Assembly: GCA_021777765.1 (NCBI GenBank)
Contig: JAJYDF010000001.1
Location: forward strand, 106,495-170,494
DNA: 64,000 nucleotides
Direction: 5' to 3'
Origin: Pseudomonadota bacterium
GTDB taxonomy: Bacteria; Pseudomonadota; Gammaproteobacteria; DASZBR01
Position numbers and translations under genes: made by a program. Below, one piece after another: positions 38,217 to 48,048 of this stretch. How positions within the stretch are numbered: the stretch's first letter is position 1; each line of letters begins with the position of its first letter. The notes under the pieces were generated by a model. The model ran no database searches. It was not told where the DNA came from and saw only the letters and a program-made list of their open reading frames with translations.

Positions 38217-40655
38217 TTATGAGAAATTAGCAGCCATTTGAATATTGCTATCTGGAATGGTTTTAACCGCATTTTGAGGTGTAATATTTTTTTGTTTTGC
38301 TGAAAAGAAATTCTGAATATTACTCCAATTACCCGATGTTTTGCTTTCCTTATGTTTTTCCCATTCGCTTGCAAATGGAGCGGGATTATTATTATTGAAT
38401 TCAGTCTCATTTGCCTCAATTTGTGCTCTCAATCTTTGATTGCGTATTTCTAAAGCGTTACATTGATTTTCAATACCTTGATGTAAAGTTTCTTTTTCTT
38501 TTATTTCAAATAATCTGAGTTTTAAATTGTTAATTTCTTCTTTTTGCATTTGTTGTTGATAATGTCTATCTACCACCGTTGCAGCTGCAAAAGCTATACC
38601 AGTCATACCGACAGCTGCAGCAATTACTGCGGGGCCTGTTATAAATCCTAACGGATGTGCAAAAGATAATGCTAGCAGAGTAATCATGCCGCCAATCATT
38701 AAGCTTCTGGTGATATATCCCATCCGGCCAGCATTGCCAATGGCTGTGGAAACATAATCAATTACTTTGCTAAATGTTGATTGATTAACATCGTGATAAG
38801 CAATATGGTTTTGTTTAAGCGCATGATAATTATTTTTTCTATGAATAGGTAATGGGGTTGAAAGGTTATCGTCTTTTACAATTGAGATAATATTATTTTT
38901 TTGATCTTTTTGCGGTAATTTATTTAATTGGGAAATTAAATAATGGTTTTTTTCTACGAGTTCATTATGTTGTTGTTCTAGTGATTTTATTTTTTGTTTC
39001 AGTGATTTCCATTGCGATTCTTTTTGTTTAATTGCCTCAGGTTGTAATTCAGGATTAGCAGCTAGAAACGCTTGCTTTTCTTTTTCTGCAAGACTTAATT
39101 CTGTACCACCGCTGACAGCAAATAATCCGCCAACAGTCATCCCCACACTGAAAGAAATTAATAAGCTAACTGGAATACCTATCACGGTGGCTGATAATGC
39201 ACCTGCGACGGCCATTGCACCAAATTTAATTGCAAATGAGGTAACTACTGATGTCGCGAACCAAACACAGAAGGTACTCCTAACATATCCCTCGCAAAAT
39301 TTAGTAAATGATTGCCAAGAAAGTCGTTTTTTTGAGAGGGAATTATCTTGCGTTGAAGAAGATTCTGGGGTTTTAGATTTACTTAATACTTCTTGTTGAT
39401 TATTTTGAGCAGTATTACCAGTACTGATTTTTCCATCAATATCCACATCGTCGCCAGTAATTCTCGGAAATGATACATAGCCAGCTTTTTCATTATCAGA
39501 GTCTATAGATTCATTAGCCAAATTTGATTGTTGTTGACGAAAAGTTTGATTTAAAACAGTTTGTTGTTGTGTAGTATGAAATCTTAAAGCTAATGCTTTT
39601 CCAATTAATGAAAATACATTTTCTTTTTCGGATTTATTGTCGACGATTTTATGGTGATTTAATTCGTCTAATTCTATTTCGTTATTTGATTTCTTTTTAG
39701 GCCAGAATTTATCAATCAATTCAATGCCAAAAAAACTGAAAAAAATTGCAGTAGGAATTCCAATAACAATTGCTAATGCAGCCGTTGTTACCGCTACAGT
39801 TCCCGTAGCAGTCAGAACTAACGAACCTGTTAAAAAGGCGGAAACAATGACAGCGCCGAACCATAATATCCAATAACTGTAGGCTGCTCTATTTAATGCT
39901 TTCCAAGGTGGTGTTAAAACAAATTCCACGAATTTACTATTTGCAATTTTTTGATATGTTCTTTCAAACCAATTAGGTTGTGTTTGTGTTGCAATGGGTT
40001 CAGGAATTGTTTTGTTGGGTTCATGTCTTTTACATAAGATCAACACTTGTTGGTTTTCATGTGTGTCTTCTTCATTTGATTCATTAGAATTTGTTGAAGC
40101 TGTTTTGTTATTATCACCTGCTAATAAAGGTTGTGTCTCTATTGCTTTCTTTTTTCTGCGTTTTTTGACAGTGAAAATTTGGTAGTAATAAGGGATTTTT
40201 AAGTCATCACATATTTTGTTGAGTAAAAATTTATCTTTTTCTAAATCGGGTGATACATCTGTGTCATCTTGTTGAGAATCTTGTCTAATTAAGGCTAGAA
40301 ATTCACTGATTGTTTTAGGATATGCAGGCGCTGACGCTAACATTTGTACCACGCGGGCGCCGCCTACTAATGCTGAACAGGCTAAAAATGGCACGACAAA
40401 ATAAGGGTGATGAGCGATCCAATTATTTATCCCATTGTAATCATAATGATTTAAAATGTCGCCGGTATCAATTGCTTCAGGGATTCGTAACAGCGTGAAA
40501 AAATCTTCATCGATGACTCTTAAAAATTCACCTTCAAAGTAAAGATCGTAGATTTCAACGGGTGATTTTGACGCGAGGAGATACTGGCACTTATCTTTAA
40601 ATCCTTTAAAAAATGCAACGAATCTATTTTGGTTTGAATTATCGGGTTTAGGCAT
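38217..40655 (-). CDS. Large polytopic membrane protein with coiled coil, candidate effector
   Basis: An 812-residue protein that I do not recognise. Four hydrophobic blocks, each able to form one to two long helices, lie at about residues 80-103, 255-307, 462-518 and 648-692; they are rich in G, A, V and I and resemble repeated hairpins. Between them are acidic or N/Q-rich linkers and a coiled coil (about 535-585, EKEKQAFLAANPE onward), with a second one near 695-770. There is no signal peptide. Such proteins are found among Legionella effectors that insert into host membranes; that role is inferred. A PmrA-type promoter lies 34 bases before the ATG. Confidence 0.72.
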   Translation of the reverse strand: MPKPDNSNQNRFVAFFKGFKDKCQYLLASKSPVEIYDLYFEGEFLRVIDEDFFTLLRIPEAIDTGDILNHYDYNGINNWIAHHPYFVVPFLACSALVGGARVVQMLASAPAYPKTISEFLALIRQDSQQDDTDVSPDLEKDKFLLNKICDDLKIPYYYQIFTVKKRRKKKAIETQPLLAGDNNKTASTNSNESNEEDTHENQQVLILCKRHEPNKTIPEPIATQTQPNWFERTYQKIANSKFVEFVLTPPWKALNRAAYSYWILWFGAVIVSAFLTGSLVLTATGTVAVTTAALAIVIGIPTAIFFSFFGIELIDKFWPKKKSNNEIELDELNHHKIVDNKSEKENVFSLIGKALALRFHTTQQQTVLNQTFRQQQSNLANESIDSDNEKAGYVSFPRITGDDVDIDGKISTGNTAQNNQQEVLSKSKTPESSSTQDNSLSKKRLSWQSFTKFCEGYVRSTFCVWFATSVVTSFAIKFGAMAVAGALSATVIGIPVSLLISFSVGMTVGGLFAVSGGTELSLAEKEKQAFLAANPELQPEAIKQKESQWKSLKQKIKSLEQQHNELVEKNHYLISQLNKLPQKDQKNNIISIVKDDNLSTPLPIHRKNNYHALKQNHIAYHDVNQSTFSKVIDYVSTAIGNAGRMGYITRSLMIGGMITLLALSFAHPLGFITGPAVIAAAVGMTGIAFAAATVVDRHYQQQMQKEEINNLKLRLFEIKEKETLHQGIENQCNALEIRNQRLRAQIEANETEFNNNNPAPFASEWEKHKESKTSGNWSNIQNFFSAKQKNITPQNAVKTIPDSNIQMAANFS

Positions 40656-40689
40656 AAAAGCATCTATTTATAATTTCAACTGTTGGATA

Positions 40690-40722
40690 ATTTTATCAAA
40701 CGAACATTAAGACAATATTAAA
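40690..40722 (-). promoter_or_regulatory. PmrA-box-like tandem repeat and -10 element
   Basis: On the minus strand TTTAATATT (40722-40714) and CTTAATGTT (40711-40703) are direct repeats 11 bases apart (16 of 18 matches). TAAAAT follows after exactly 7 bases (40695-40690), 34 bases before the ATG at 40655. The best site in the window together with that at 1682. Confidence 0.7.
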
Positions 40723-40783
40723 TAAATGAGTGCTTTTTGAAGGTTTATTTGTACACGACAAAATTATATTTAATGCATTTTTT

Positions 40784-40830
40784 TCCTTCTCCCGCTTGTG
40801 GGAGACGGTGGCGAAGGCGGATTGATAAGG
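40784..40830. repeat. Dispersed palindromic repeat
   Basis: ccttctcccgcttgtgggagacgg followed by a cgaaggcgga tail; a member of the gcgggagaagg family. Confidence 0.65.
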
Positions 40831-40923
40831 TAAGAAATAATATTTCATGATATAATGTTCGATTTTTTAAATATTGTTTTCTCCCTTTTCATCGTTTTTT
40901 AATAAATATAATTGAGTCCCTAT

Positions 40924-41454
40924 ATGTTGAAAATTGATAGTTTTACACCTTCATTTAAAACCCTATAGTTATTCATCGGATTACTTTTCATAGCAATAAT
41001 AGGGCATTTTGCGGCTGAACAATGGTTAGCATCAGCAATGCCCAGTCAGATTCAAGTGGCTGTGTTGAATTATCCCACCCATCATCAAGCAATGGTTTGT
41101 GGTGCCATTGGATTAGTGTTAATCATAATGGGGTCATTGTGTTTATTGGCACGAAATAAAGTAGGTCATTGCTTATTTTTGCTGGGGATATTTTTTATTT
41201 TATCCCATGATTTCCTTTATGGCCCGCAAGTGAGATTTGCCAGTTTGCAAATATTCGAAGATCCTGGTTATGTTTTGCTCGGGATGATTATTGCATTGAT
41301 TTATAGTGAACCTGTGAAATCTCTCTATAAAAATAAAGGTATTAATCTAGCAACAATTTTATCATTACGAATAATTTGTGTCTTATCTATAAAGCAATAC
41401 ATTTATATCAACAAGCAATTGATCACGGCAATGTTTATGCTTTATATAATTTAG
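40924..41454 (+). pseudogene. DUF423-like inner-membrane protein, nonsense mutated
   Basis: One frame runs from ATG 40924 (MLKIDSF) to 41454 with a TAG at 40966-40968. After the stop it reads as a small membrane protein: LFIGLLFIAIIGHFAAEQWLA, then YPTHHQAMVCGAIGLVLIIMG and a SLQIFEDPGYVLLGMIIALIYS segment. The order of G-H-x-A-x-E, Y-x-x-H-x-A and repeated helices resembles DUF423 (YgdD) proteins, but the match is weak. The last 30 residues are out of character and the frame runs into the Sel1 remnant, so the 3' end has probably been lost too. A shorter product from ATG 41038 is possible. Confidence 0.55.
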
Positions 41455-41987
41455 GAGTTATGTATCAAAAAGGCTTCGACGTGCAACAAAACATGAATAT
41501 TGCTAATTCATTGTTTGAAAAGGCATCAAACCAAAATGTCAATGAAGCGCAATATATTTTGGCAACACAGTATTTATCCGATGTTAATAATCCTAGCAAT
41601 ATGGCGAAAGCATTATATTTATTAAACAAATTCTCACTGGTGCGAGTAGCAGCTGCAGGGCATTATTGTGCTGCTAATCAATTAGGCATTATGTATGCTA
41701 CGGGTTTAGGGGTGAAGAAAGATTCTAACGATGATATTAATTTTTTTAAAATAGCGGCAATAAAATATTTATCAGTTCCCGCTGATCAATTTAAACTAAC
41801 ATATACAATTTCAGCCAAAAGCCCCAGCGTGATTGATATTTTGAACACTGCGAAAGTTTTCAGTGTGTATAAATATAATAAATTTTCCAATATTTCACAG
41901 AATCAATCAAATGATTTACCCGATGTCATCAATAATTCAGCATTGATTTCTAACAATTTGCAAAATATTTGTGGAAATATAAAATAA
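41376..41987 (+). pseudogene. Sel1-repeat protein fragment
   Basis: A 203-residue frame beginning at TTG without a ribosome binding site. It contains Sel1-like units: AIHLYQQAIDHGNVYALYNLGVMYQKG, ANSLFEKASNQNVNEAQYILATQYL and YCAANQLGIMYATGLGVKKD. Sel1 proteins form helical solenoids; several Legionella Sel1 proteins act in host-cell entry or trafficking. The N-terminal part is missing: the frame overlaps the DUF423-like remnant by 79 bases and has no signal peptide. I read it as the surviving 3' part of a larger gene, joined to the neighbouring remnant by a deletion. Confidence 0.6.
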
Positions 41988-42002
41988 AACTATCCCAAAA
42001 AT

Positions 42003-42045
42003 GAGGTCAAGTGAAATTGCGTAAGTAAAAAGGTGACCTCTTTTT
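42003..42045 (+). terminator. Rho-independent terminator-like hairpin
   Basis: gaggtca (42003-42009) pairs with tgacctc (42034-42040), followed by T6. The loop of 24 bases is long. It lies just after the Sel1 remnant and before the patatin gene; a TTG start for the patatin gene at 42044 would lie in its T run, so it is unlikely. Confidence 0.55.
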
Positions 42046-42091
42046 GTACTATAATTCATCTAATTATAAATATTATTTGCAGGCAATCCTT

Positions 42092-44758
42092 ATGGAAAAG
42101 CTTCCTAATCCTATACAGGATAAGACTCAACAATTTATTGATTTCGGCGTTAACCTAAAAACTTTTTTACTCAAATTACGTCATATCTATAATCCCAATC
42201 CAACTAAAAAAGACAGCGCAGACGATCAAACTCTATATAAAACCATTAATGAGTTAGATAAAGCGTTAGTGACAATTAAAAACAAAATTCAAAAAGAACG
42301 ATCCGCTACCGATACTGATCTTATAGATTTATTAACCGTAATAAATGACAGTTGTCACATCATGAACAGTATTAATCCATCTGTTTGGGATGAAAATAAT
42401 TCATTTGCTAGAGAATATAAAATATTATTTTATCCACTTGATCAAGATATCATTACAAAAATTGGATATTTATATCCTGTCAAAAAACAAGCTAACAATC
42501 TGGTCACTTTTAATATTACCAAAGAAAATAAAATAGAAATCATTAGAAGTTATCCTGATTATAAACATATTGCTTATGAAGGAGGGGGGGTAAAAGGAAT
42601 TGCATACGGTGGTGCTAATACAGCACTTACAGAAAATGGAGTGATGCAAAACATTACACATGTTGCTGGTAGTTCTGCTGGCGCGATTACTGCTGCATTG
42701 GTTGCATTAGGATACAGTGCTAAATCTTTTACCAACCAAATTAATAAAATTGATTTCCAAAAATTACAAGATGTTTCTCAGCCCGGTGGTTGGTTGGGCA
42801 ATATTTTTGGTGTTGAGGTTGGTTTGTTATCAGAATTATATGTAGGCGCTGCGTCTGTTAATAGAGAGATCCATGGTGAAGTATTTATTAATTCAGGTAA
42901 GGCATTGTTAACAAAATTACGCGAAGTCATTCAATTTGGTATTGAGCGTATAATTAAACGCGCGACAGCAAACCAATTAGAATTAATAAGAAAATTTGGT
43001 ATTTATGATGCCTATGCAAATAATAAAATTACTTTTGCAAATTTAGCTGATTTGGCATTAATTTGTCCTGAAGAAAATATTAAACAATTAATAGTAACAG
43101 GGGCAGAAAAGGTCACAGATAATGAGACACGGATGGTGTTGTTTAGTGCTTTACATTCACCCCATATGGAAATTGCAGAGGCATTACGTATTTCTGCTTC
43201 GATACCCACATTTTTTCAGTCAGTAAAATATAATAACAAATCCTATATAGATGGTGGCGTTGAACAGAATTTGCCTTATTCAGTTTTTGCGAGTCCTGAA
43301 TTTCAAGTAAATAATGAAGAATTCAATATTGCACAAACAGTAGGTTTTAAATTTGTATCACCTGAAAATCCACATTCAATGTTCCGTGCGCATCAACCGA
43401 GTACACTTAAAGCCAGCGAAAAAATATTTTTACCTGAAATGGTAGAAAATTTAACCAGCAATCGCAACCGTGAAGCAGTTCGTTTGCGGAGTGATGCTGC
43501 GCCACTGGTGATACCCATTAGTAATGAAAATGTGAAATCAACTGAATTTAATTTATCTGATTATCAAAAGAAGGCGCTTCATACAAACGGTTATGAAATG
43601 ACTACTAATTTCCTTAAGCAATATAGGATAAATTGTAGAATGCTAGTTAGTCAGAAAAAATATGACACAATGGATCAAGTCATCGAAACGCTTAATGTTA
43701 ATGAGCTAAAAGATTTAATTATACGCTTGGAGCATGATAGTCAAATGACCGAGATATTTACCAAACAATTTATACAGACTGATGCAGCTAATATTATTGA
43801 TCCGGCGGAATTTAAAAATAAATTAAAACATCAACTTGAACAATTGTTGCTATTACAACCGCCTGAATTATCCGTTGAACAGCAACTCATGCATAAAAAA
43901 GCAAAAATGGAATTACAAATAAATAGATTAAATAAATTGTTTGCGGACGATCTCTCTGAGGGAGATTTACTACGAGCAATAAAAAATGCGCTAAATGATG
44001 ATGAACAAATTTTAAAAAGTAAAATGCTGGGTGATATATCAAAATTATCTGGTGCGAACATCAAAAAATTAATTATTGCTGATACTGGGGGCAAAGAGGT
44101 TAGAAATGATTTAGAGTGGCAAAAAGCAATGAATAAGATTCAGGATACAATCTGTGATTGTATTAAGAAGCAATTGGGGTTTAATCATTTATTTGAAGTA
44201 CGGAATCAAATTTTTATCATTGAAAAGCAAAATCAAAAGAGAAATTTAGAAGAGATAGTTGATCGCGCAGGTGGTTTTAACGTCGATTTATTAAAAAATA
44301 AAACAATTATTCGAACCGTTCAGTCATTAAGCGGATATCAAGAGCTACAAACTTGGGCAGATAAAAATCATGATACTGAGCGTGGTAAATTGCTTGAACA
44401 ATTTTTCAAAAATGTTGAAAGCGGTAATATAGATTGGTATACAACGCTCATCAAATGCACAAGAGGTGTAATTCAACCTGATGGCCCAAGATTACCTAAA
44501 AGTATGGATGATATCGTTAATGTAATTCGTCTATTTCATAATGGTAAGAATAAAAACCCCGGTGAAATTAATCTAGGAGAAGTATTAAGTGAAATAGAAC
44601 AAGATATCCATGAATTTATTTTTGAGAATTTGTTTAGACACTCTGATCAAAATAAATACCAACAAGATGTTGCGAATTTCAGCAATATGCTGACTCAGTT
44701 AGCATTGCCACCATCAACGACATTTTCACAATCGTTACAAACGACTCATCGAAAGTAA
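42092..44758 (+). CDS. Large patatin-like phospholipase, candidate effector (ExoU/VipD type)
   Basis: 888 residues from ATG 42092 (TTG 42044 lies inside a terminator). The N-terminal 150 residues are helical; the patatin domain spans about 160-430, with the oxyanion loop GGGVKG (about 164-169), the nucleophile elbow GSSAG (serine near 193) and the catalytic aspartate in DGG (about 386-388). All three elements are canonical. The remaining 450 residues are helical and unlike housekeeping patatins, as in ExoU and VipD, where this region targets host membranes or Rab proteins. No signal peptide and no PmrA-type box upstream. A G7 tract (42584-42590) encodes the oxyanion loop and could be slippage-prone. 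Confidence 0.82.
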   Translation: MEKLPNPIQDKTQQFIDFGVNLKTFLLKLRHIYNPNPTKKDSADDQTLYKTINELDKALVTIKNKIQKERSATDTDLIDLLTVINDSCHIMNSINPSVWDENNSFAREYKILFYPLDQDIITKIGYLYPVKKQANNLVTFNITKENKIEIIRSYPDYKHIAYEGGGVKGIAYGGANTALTENGVMQNITHVAGSSAGAITAALVALGYSAKSFTNQINKIDFQKLQDVSQPGGWLGNIFGVEVGLLSELYVGAASVNREIHGEVFINSGKALLTKLREVIQFGIERIIKRATANQLELIRKFGIYDAYANNKITFANLADLALICPEENIKQLIVTGAEKVTDNETRMVLFSALHSPHMEIAEALRISASIPTFFQSVKYNNKSYIDGGVEQNLPYSVFASPEFQVNNEEFNIAQTVGFKFVSPENPHSMFRAHQPSTLKASEKIFLPEMVENLTSNRNREAVRLRSDAAPLVIPISNENVKSTEFNLSDYQKKALHTNGYEMTTNFLKQYRINCRMLVSQKKYDTMDQVIETLNVNELKDLIIRLEHDSQMTEIFTKQFIQTDAANIIDPAEFKNKLKHQLEQLLLLQPPELSVEQQLMHKKAKMELQINRLNKLFADDLSEGDLLRAIKNALNDDEQILKSKMLGDISKLSGANIKKLIIADTGGKEVRNDLEWQKAMNKIQDTICDCIKKQLGFNHLFEVRNQIFIIEKQNQKRNLEEIVDRAGGFNVDLLKNKTIIRTVQSLSGYQELQTWADKNHDTERGKLLEQFFKNVESGNIDWYTTLIKCTRGVIQPDGPRLPKSMDDIVNVIRLFHNGKNKNPGEINLGEVLSEIEQDIHEFIFENLFRHSDQNKYQQDVANFSNMLTQLALPPSTTFSQSLQTTHRK

Positions 44759-44804
44759 TATTTTTTATATCAAGCCATACGCATTTATATCGAGCATTTT
44801 TTTA

Positions 44805-44813
44805 TGTTATAAT
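44805..44813 (+). promoter_or_regulatory. Extended -10 promoter
   Basis: TG-T-TATAAT at 44805-44813, about 110 bases upstream of the TPR-like gene. No good -35 hexamer is visible. Confidence 0.4.
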
Positions 44814-44921
44814 GATCGTTTTAACCAAATAAAAAATTTGGAACACCTTGGTTAATTCTTACTAATATCTCTCTTTATTCAGGAAGAAAGTGAGAGTTAA
44901 TTTAATAATATGGTGAAATAA

Positions 44922-46373
44922 ATGCATAACCCCGTATCAATTTATAGAAATCTCTATTCTGCCGCCAATGAACTCGCCGAAAATAACAATTATGATTTAG
45001 CCTATCGTGCATTCCAAAATCTCCTAGAATCACTTATCAAAGACAGATGTCCCTATCCAGAAGATCAAATGAGCATAAAAGAACTTATTGTGGATGTTTT
45101 ATTCGCAATGGCCAAATGTCAAACCAGTGCGACCAACATTAATCCAGCTGATACGCTTGAATTTTCGAGGAATGTAGACAATTTGGAATTAGCAAAAAAA
45201 AATATATTAGAAGCGCTAAAACATATTGAATCACTTACTATCGAATTCCATATAGGGTCAATGGAAGGCATTCAAGCGTCTTTAACGACTACATTGAACA
45301 CTATTGAGTTAAATAGTGTGGGTATTAAATATAATTTTGGCTGTACATTGCTCGAAAATTCACATCGAGAGCATATGACTGTGTTGCAATCCCTAAATAA
45401 TATTAATAAAGGGTTTCAGTATCTTTTAGAAGCTTTACAATCCTATAATTATTTGGTTAAAAGCACTTCTATAAAATTTTATCAAAAAGCGCACCATGAA
45501 ACTAAAGCGGTGATACATCAGAAAATTAATAGTACTTTATCACTACTTGGTACAAATACAGCGCTGCTTGAAATGAAACAAAATAATGTACGCTATCAAA
45601 AAGAATTCGCTACCATCAAAGATTGTTATGAAAAAATCTTATCCTTTATTGAAATGTATCCTGACGAAATCTCCCCACCATTAACTCGTTCATTGCATGA
45701 AAAAATGGCAGACATATATAGTATTTTATCGAATGACTGCAAATGAAATTATATTGAATTGGCTGTTAATCATTATTTACTTAGTATTGATCATGCAGTA
45801 TCAAGCAATGACGAAAATAATATTAAAATTTGTTTGAGCATTTTAGGGTGTTACGAGTTGTTAATTAACGTTGTGCATACGCCCAAAGAAAGAATAAAGT
45901 ATGCTCAAAGAATGATTGAATTTATAGAACAACAGGACCATATGGATTTATCTCAATTAAGTGATATAAATGCATTAGAGATTGCTTCATATAAATTCGC
46001 TGCATTTAAAACTTTGGCCCTCAAAGATGAATTAATTAAACATGGACAGCAATTTATTACTTGTTATGAAGGTTATAGTCATGATGAGAATGTTAAACAA
46101 AATTTCTCCCAAACCTATCAGCTCGCTAAGAATTATCTAATGAATATAGAAAAGGCAGAATCGAATAGAATTCCTTTAAAACGAAAACGAGATGTGGTGG
46201 ATGCTATTACTAATACACAAAGAGATAATAATCAATTTAAATTAATTAGCAGTAGTGTGTTAGGCACTAAAATTAGATTTTATAAAGAATCGGATTTTTC
46301 TTCTGGTATACCTACAGTAATTAGCCCTACAGATAATGTTCAACGTAATGGTGCATCGCCTCGCAGTAATTAG
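44922..46373 (+). pseudogene. TPR-like helical candidate effector split by a TGA codon
   Basis: Two open pieces (44922-45746, 274 residues, and 45759-46373) share a frame; only TGA at 45744-45746 divides them. Reading through gives SNDCK-x-NYIELAVNHYLLSIDHA, a smooth continuation of the helix pattern. The protein is an all-helical solenoid with TPR-like spacing (YRNLYSAANELAENNNYDLAYRAFQNLLES). The second piece begins only at TTG and would not be made alone. Its end holds PLKRKRD, a monopartite nuclear localisation-like signal. The N-terminal 274-residue fragment may still be expressed. No known family assigned. Confidence 0.68.
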
Positions 46374-46444
46374 GATTATTGCAGTCATTGATCGATTGTA
46401 GAATGTATTAGGCTGGTATTGAATTTACTGACAAAACCAGTCAA

Positions 46445-47776
46445 TTATTCATCATGAAATATTAATTGTGGAAATTTGTGTAATAAATACAATGGAAAAT
46501 TGCAAATAGTTCCGTCTTTTTTTAAATTCAATAATGAACTTCTTGCACAATATTTTGGATGAAATTTGTCTTGGTATACACGTAAACTTCTTTTTTTGGT
46601 AGATACATTGGCTTTCACTTCTAAAGGTATAATTTCTCTATCATATGAAACGATAAAATCAACTTCTGCTCTATTTTCACTGGCCCAATAATATAAATGC
46701 TGTAGTAAATGTGCATGCAGTTCTTGAGCAACAAAATTTTCAGTAAATGCACCGTTGTATTCTGCAAAAAGATGGGTGGGTTTTAATAAATATTGCGGTT
46801 GTATATGTGCTAATGCACCTAATAATCCTACATCAAGCAAGTACACTTTAAATGCATTTGTATCGCCATATCCTGTTAATGGTAGTTTTGGTGCTGTTAA
46901 ATGATATGTTTTATGAATTAATGCTGCATTAACTAACCACTCTAGTGCGATTTCGTATTCTCGTGCCCTCGCAGATTTTTCAACCGCAGTAAAAATGAAT
47001 TTTTTATTTTCTTTGGCCAATTGTTTAGGAATTGAATTCCAAATTTGATTTAAGCGAATGATTTCATGAGGTGGTGCATGTTTCGCAAAATCTAATAAAT
47101 AAGTATTAATAATATTATTTTGTACTCTGCGAACTTCTTCGTAATCTTCACTTTCAATATATGAATCTATCGCTTCAGGCATTCCCCCAATATAAATATA
47201 CTTTTTTAGTAAATCACAGAGTTTTATATGAAAAGGTTCTGGTAAAGGAGTGAATTCATTGATGTTATCAATATAATTGCGTAACTCGTCTAATTTTAAT
47301 GCGGTAAGAAATTGGACAAATGTGATAGGTGCTAAATGGAGCAGATCCACTTTGCCTACTGGAAATGATTTTTCCGAAGCCAATTTTACGCCTAACAGAG
47401 AACCAGCAGCGATACAATGTAAATCAGAATGATCTTCATTCAAATACTTTAAATAACTGATTGCAGCTGAACATTGTTGAATTTCATCAAGAACGAGCAA
47501 ATCATTTTCAGGCCGAATCTTCCTATTAATATGTACTTGGATATTAGATAGCAAATCTGCTTGATTTCTTGTTTGTTCAAAGATATTAATTAAATCTTCA
47601 TCTTCTTCAAAATTAAGATAAACAATAGATTCATATTCTTTATTACCGAATGTTTTTAATAAATGTGTTTTGCCAACTTGCCTGGCACCTTGCATTATCA
47701 GTGGTTTTCGTTTGCGATGGTTTTTCCATCGTAATAATTGTTGGTATGCGTGACGCTGAAATAAAGAGGCCGTCAT
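46445..47776 (-). CDS. AAA ATPase with DUF4143 C-terminal domain
   Basis: 443 residues. The N-terminal AAA_14 domain has Walker A GARQVGKTHLL (about residues 30-40) and Walker B LLVLDEIQQC; the C-terminal DUF4143 domain has the PEFxE-like nuclease-fold signature region WASENRAEVDFIVSYDREIIPLEVKAN (D-x18-ExK arrangement as in PD-(D/E)XK). Members are widespread, often horizontally moved, and of unknown function; some behave like toxin-antitoxin or defence components. The gene stands alone with its own promoter. Three 14-bp palindromes with a strict 32-bp spacing lie directly upstream, suggesting tight repression. Confidence 0.85.
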   Translation of the reverse strand: MTASLFQRHAYQQLLRWKNHRKRKPLIMQGARQVGKTHLLKTFGNKEYESIVYLNFEEDEDLINIFEQTRNQADLLSNIQVHINRKIRPENDLLVLDEIQQCSAAISYLKYLNEDHSDLHCIAAGSLLGVKLASEKSFPVGKVDLLHLAPITFVQFLTALKLDELRNYIDNINEFTPLPEPFHIKLCDLLKKYIYIGGMPEAIDSYIESEDYEEVRRVQNNIINTYLLDFAKHAPPHEIIRLNQIWNSIPKQLAKENKKFIFTAVEKSARAREYEIALEWLVNAALIHKTYHLTAPKLPLTGYGDTNAFKVYLLDVGLLGALAHIQPQYLLKPTHLFAEYNGAFTENFVAQELHAHLLQHLYYWASENRAEVDFIVSYDREIIPLEVKANVSTKKRSLRVYQDKFHPKYCARSSLLNLKKDGTICNFPLYLLHKFPQLIFHDE

Positions 47777-47805
47777 GTGTTTTTCTCTCGTTGAGTGCTA
47801 ATTTT

Positions 47806-47883
47806 GTGATCAAATTCACATTATATGCGCGTAAAGTGTGATTATTTACACGTTTTAAGTGCTTAAAATGTGATTATAATCAC
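47806..47883 (-). promoter_or_regulatory. Three-site operator array and promoter of the AAA/DUF4143 gene
   Basis: Sites GTGATCAAATTCAC (47806-47819), GTGATTATTTACAC (47838-47851) and GTGATTATAATCAC (47870-47883, a perfect palindrome) have centres 32 and 32 bases apart, about three helical turns. A minus-strand -10 TATAAT (47825-47820) lies between sites 1 and 2, so bound protein would block it. Confidence 0.65.
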
Positions 47884-48048
47884 GTTTTTGATAAATAACA
47901 AGGAGGAACGATTGCAGTAAACATCATCTGATTGCTGAATTGTGTGATATATTTCAGGAAAAATAACCGGTAGATTTTAAAAATTACCAATAGTATTTAA
48001 GACTTTAGGGGTGGCACTGTAATTTAACAATGCCACATTAACACCTCA

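Noticed and set aside
42044..42091. TTG start 16 codons upstream for the large patatin
   Set aside because: It lies in the T run of a terminator hairpin with no ribosome binding site. The ATG at 42092 is more plausible.
47806..47883. Three repeats with a 32-bp period as a CRISPR array
   Set aside because: The repeated part is a 14-bp palindrome with A/T variation, the number is only three, no cas genes are present, and they sit over a promoter. Operators fit better.
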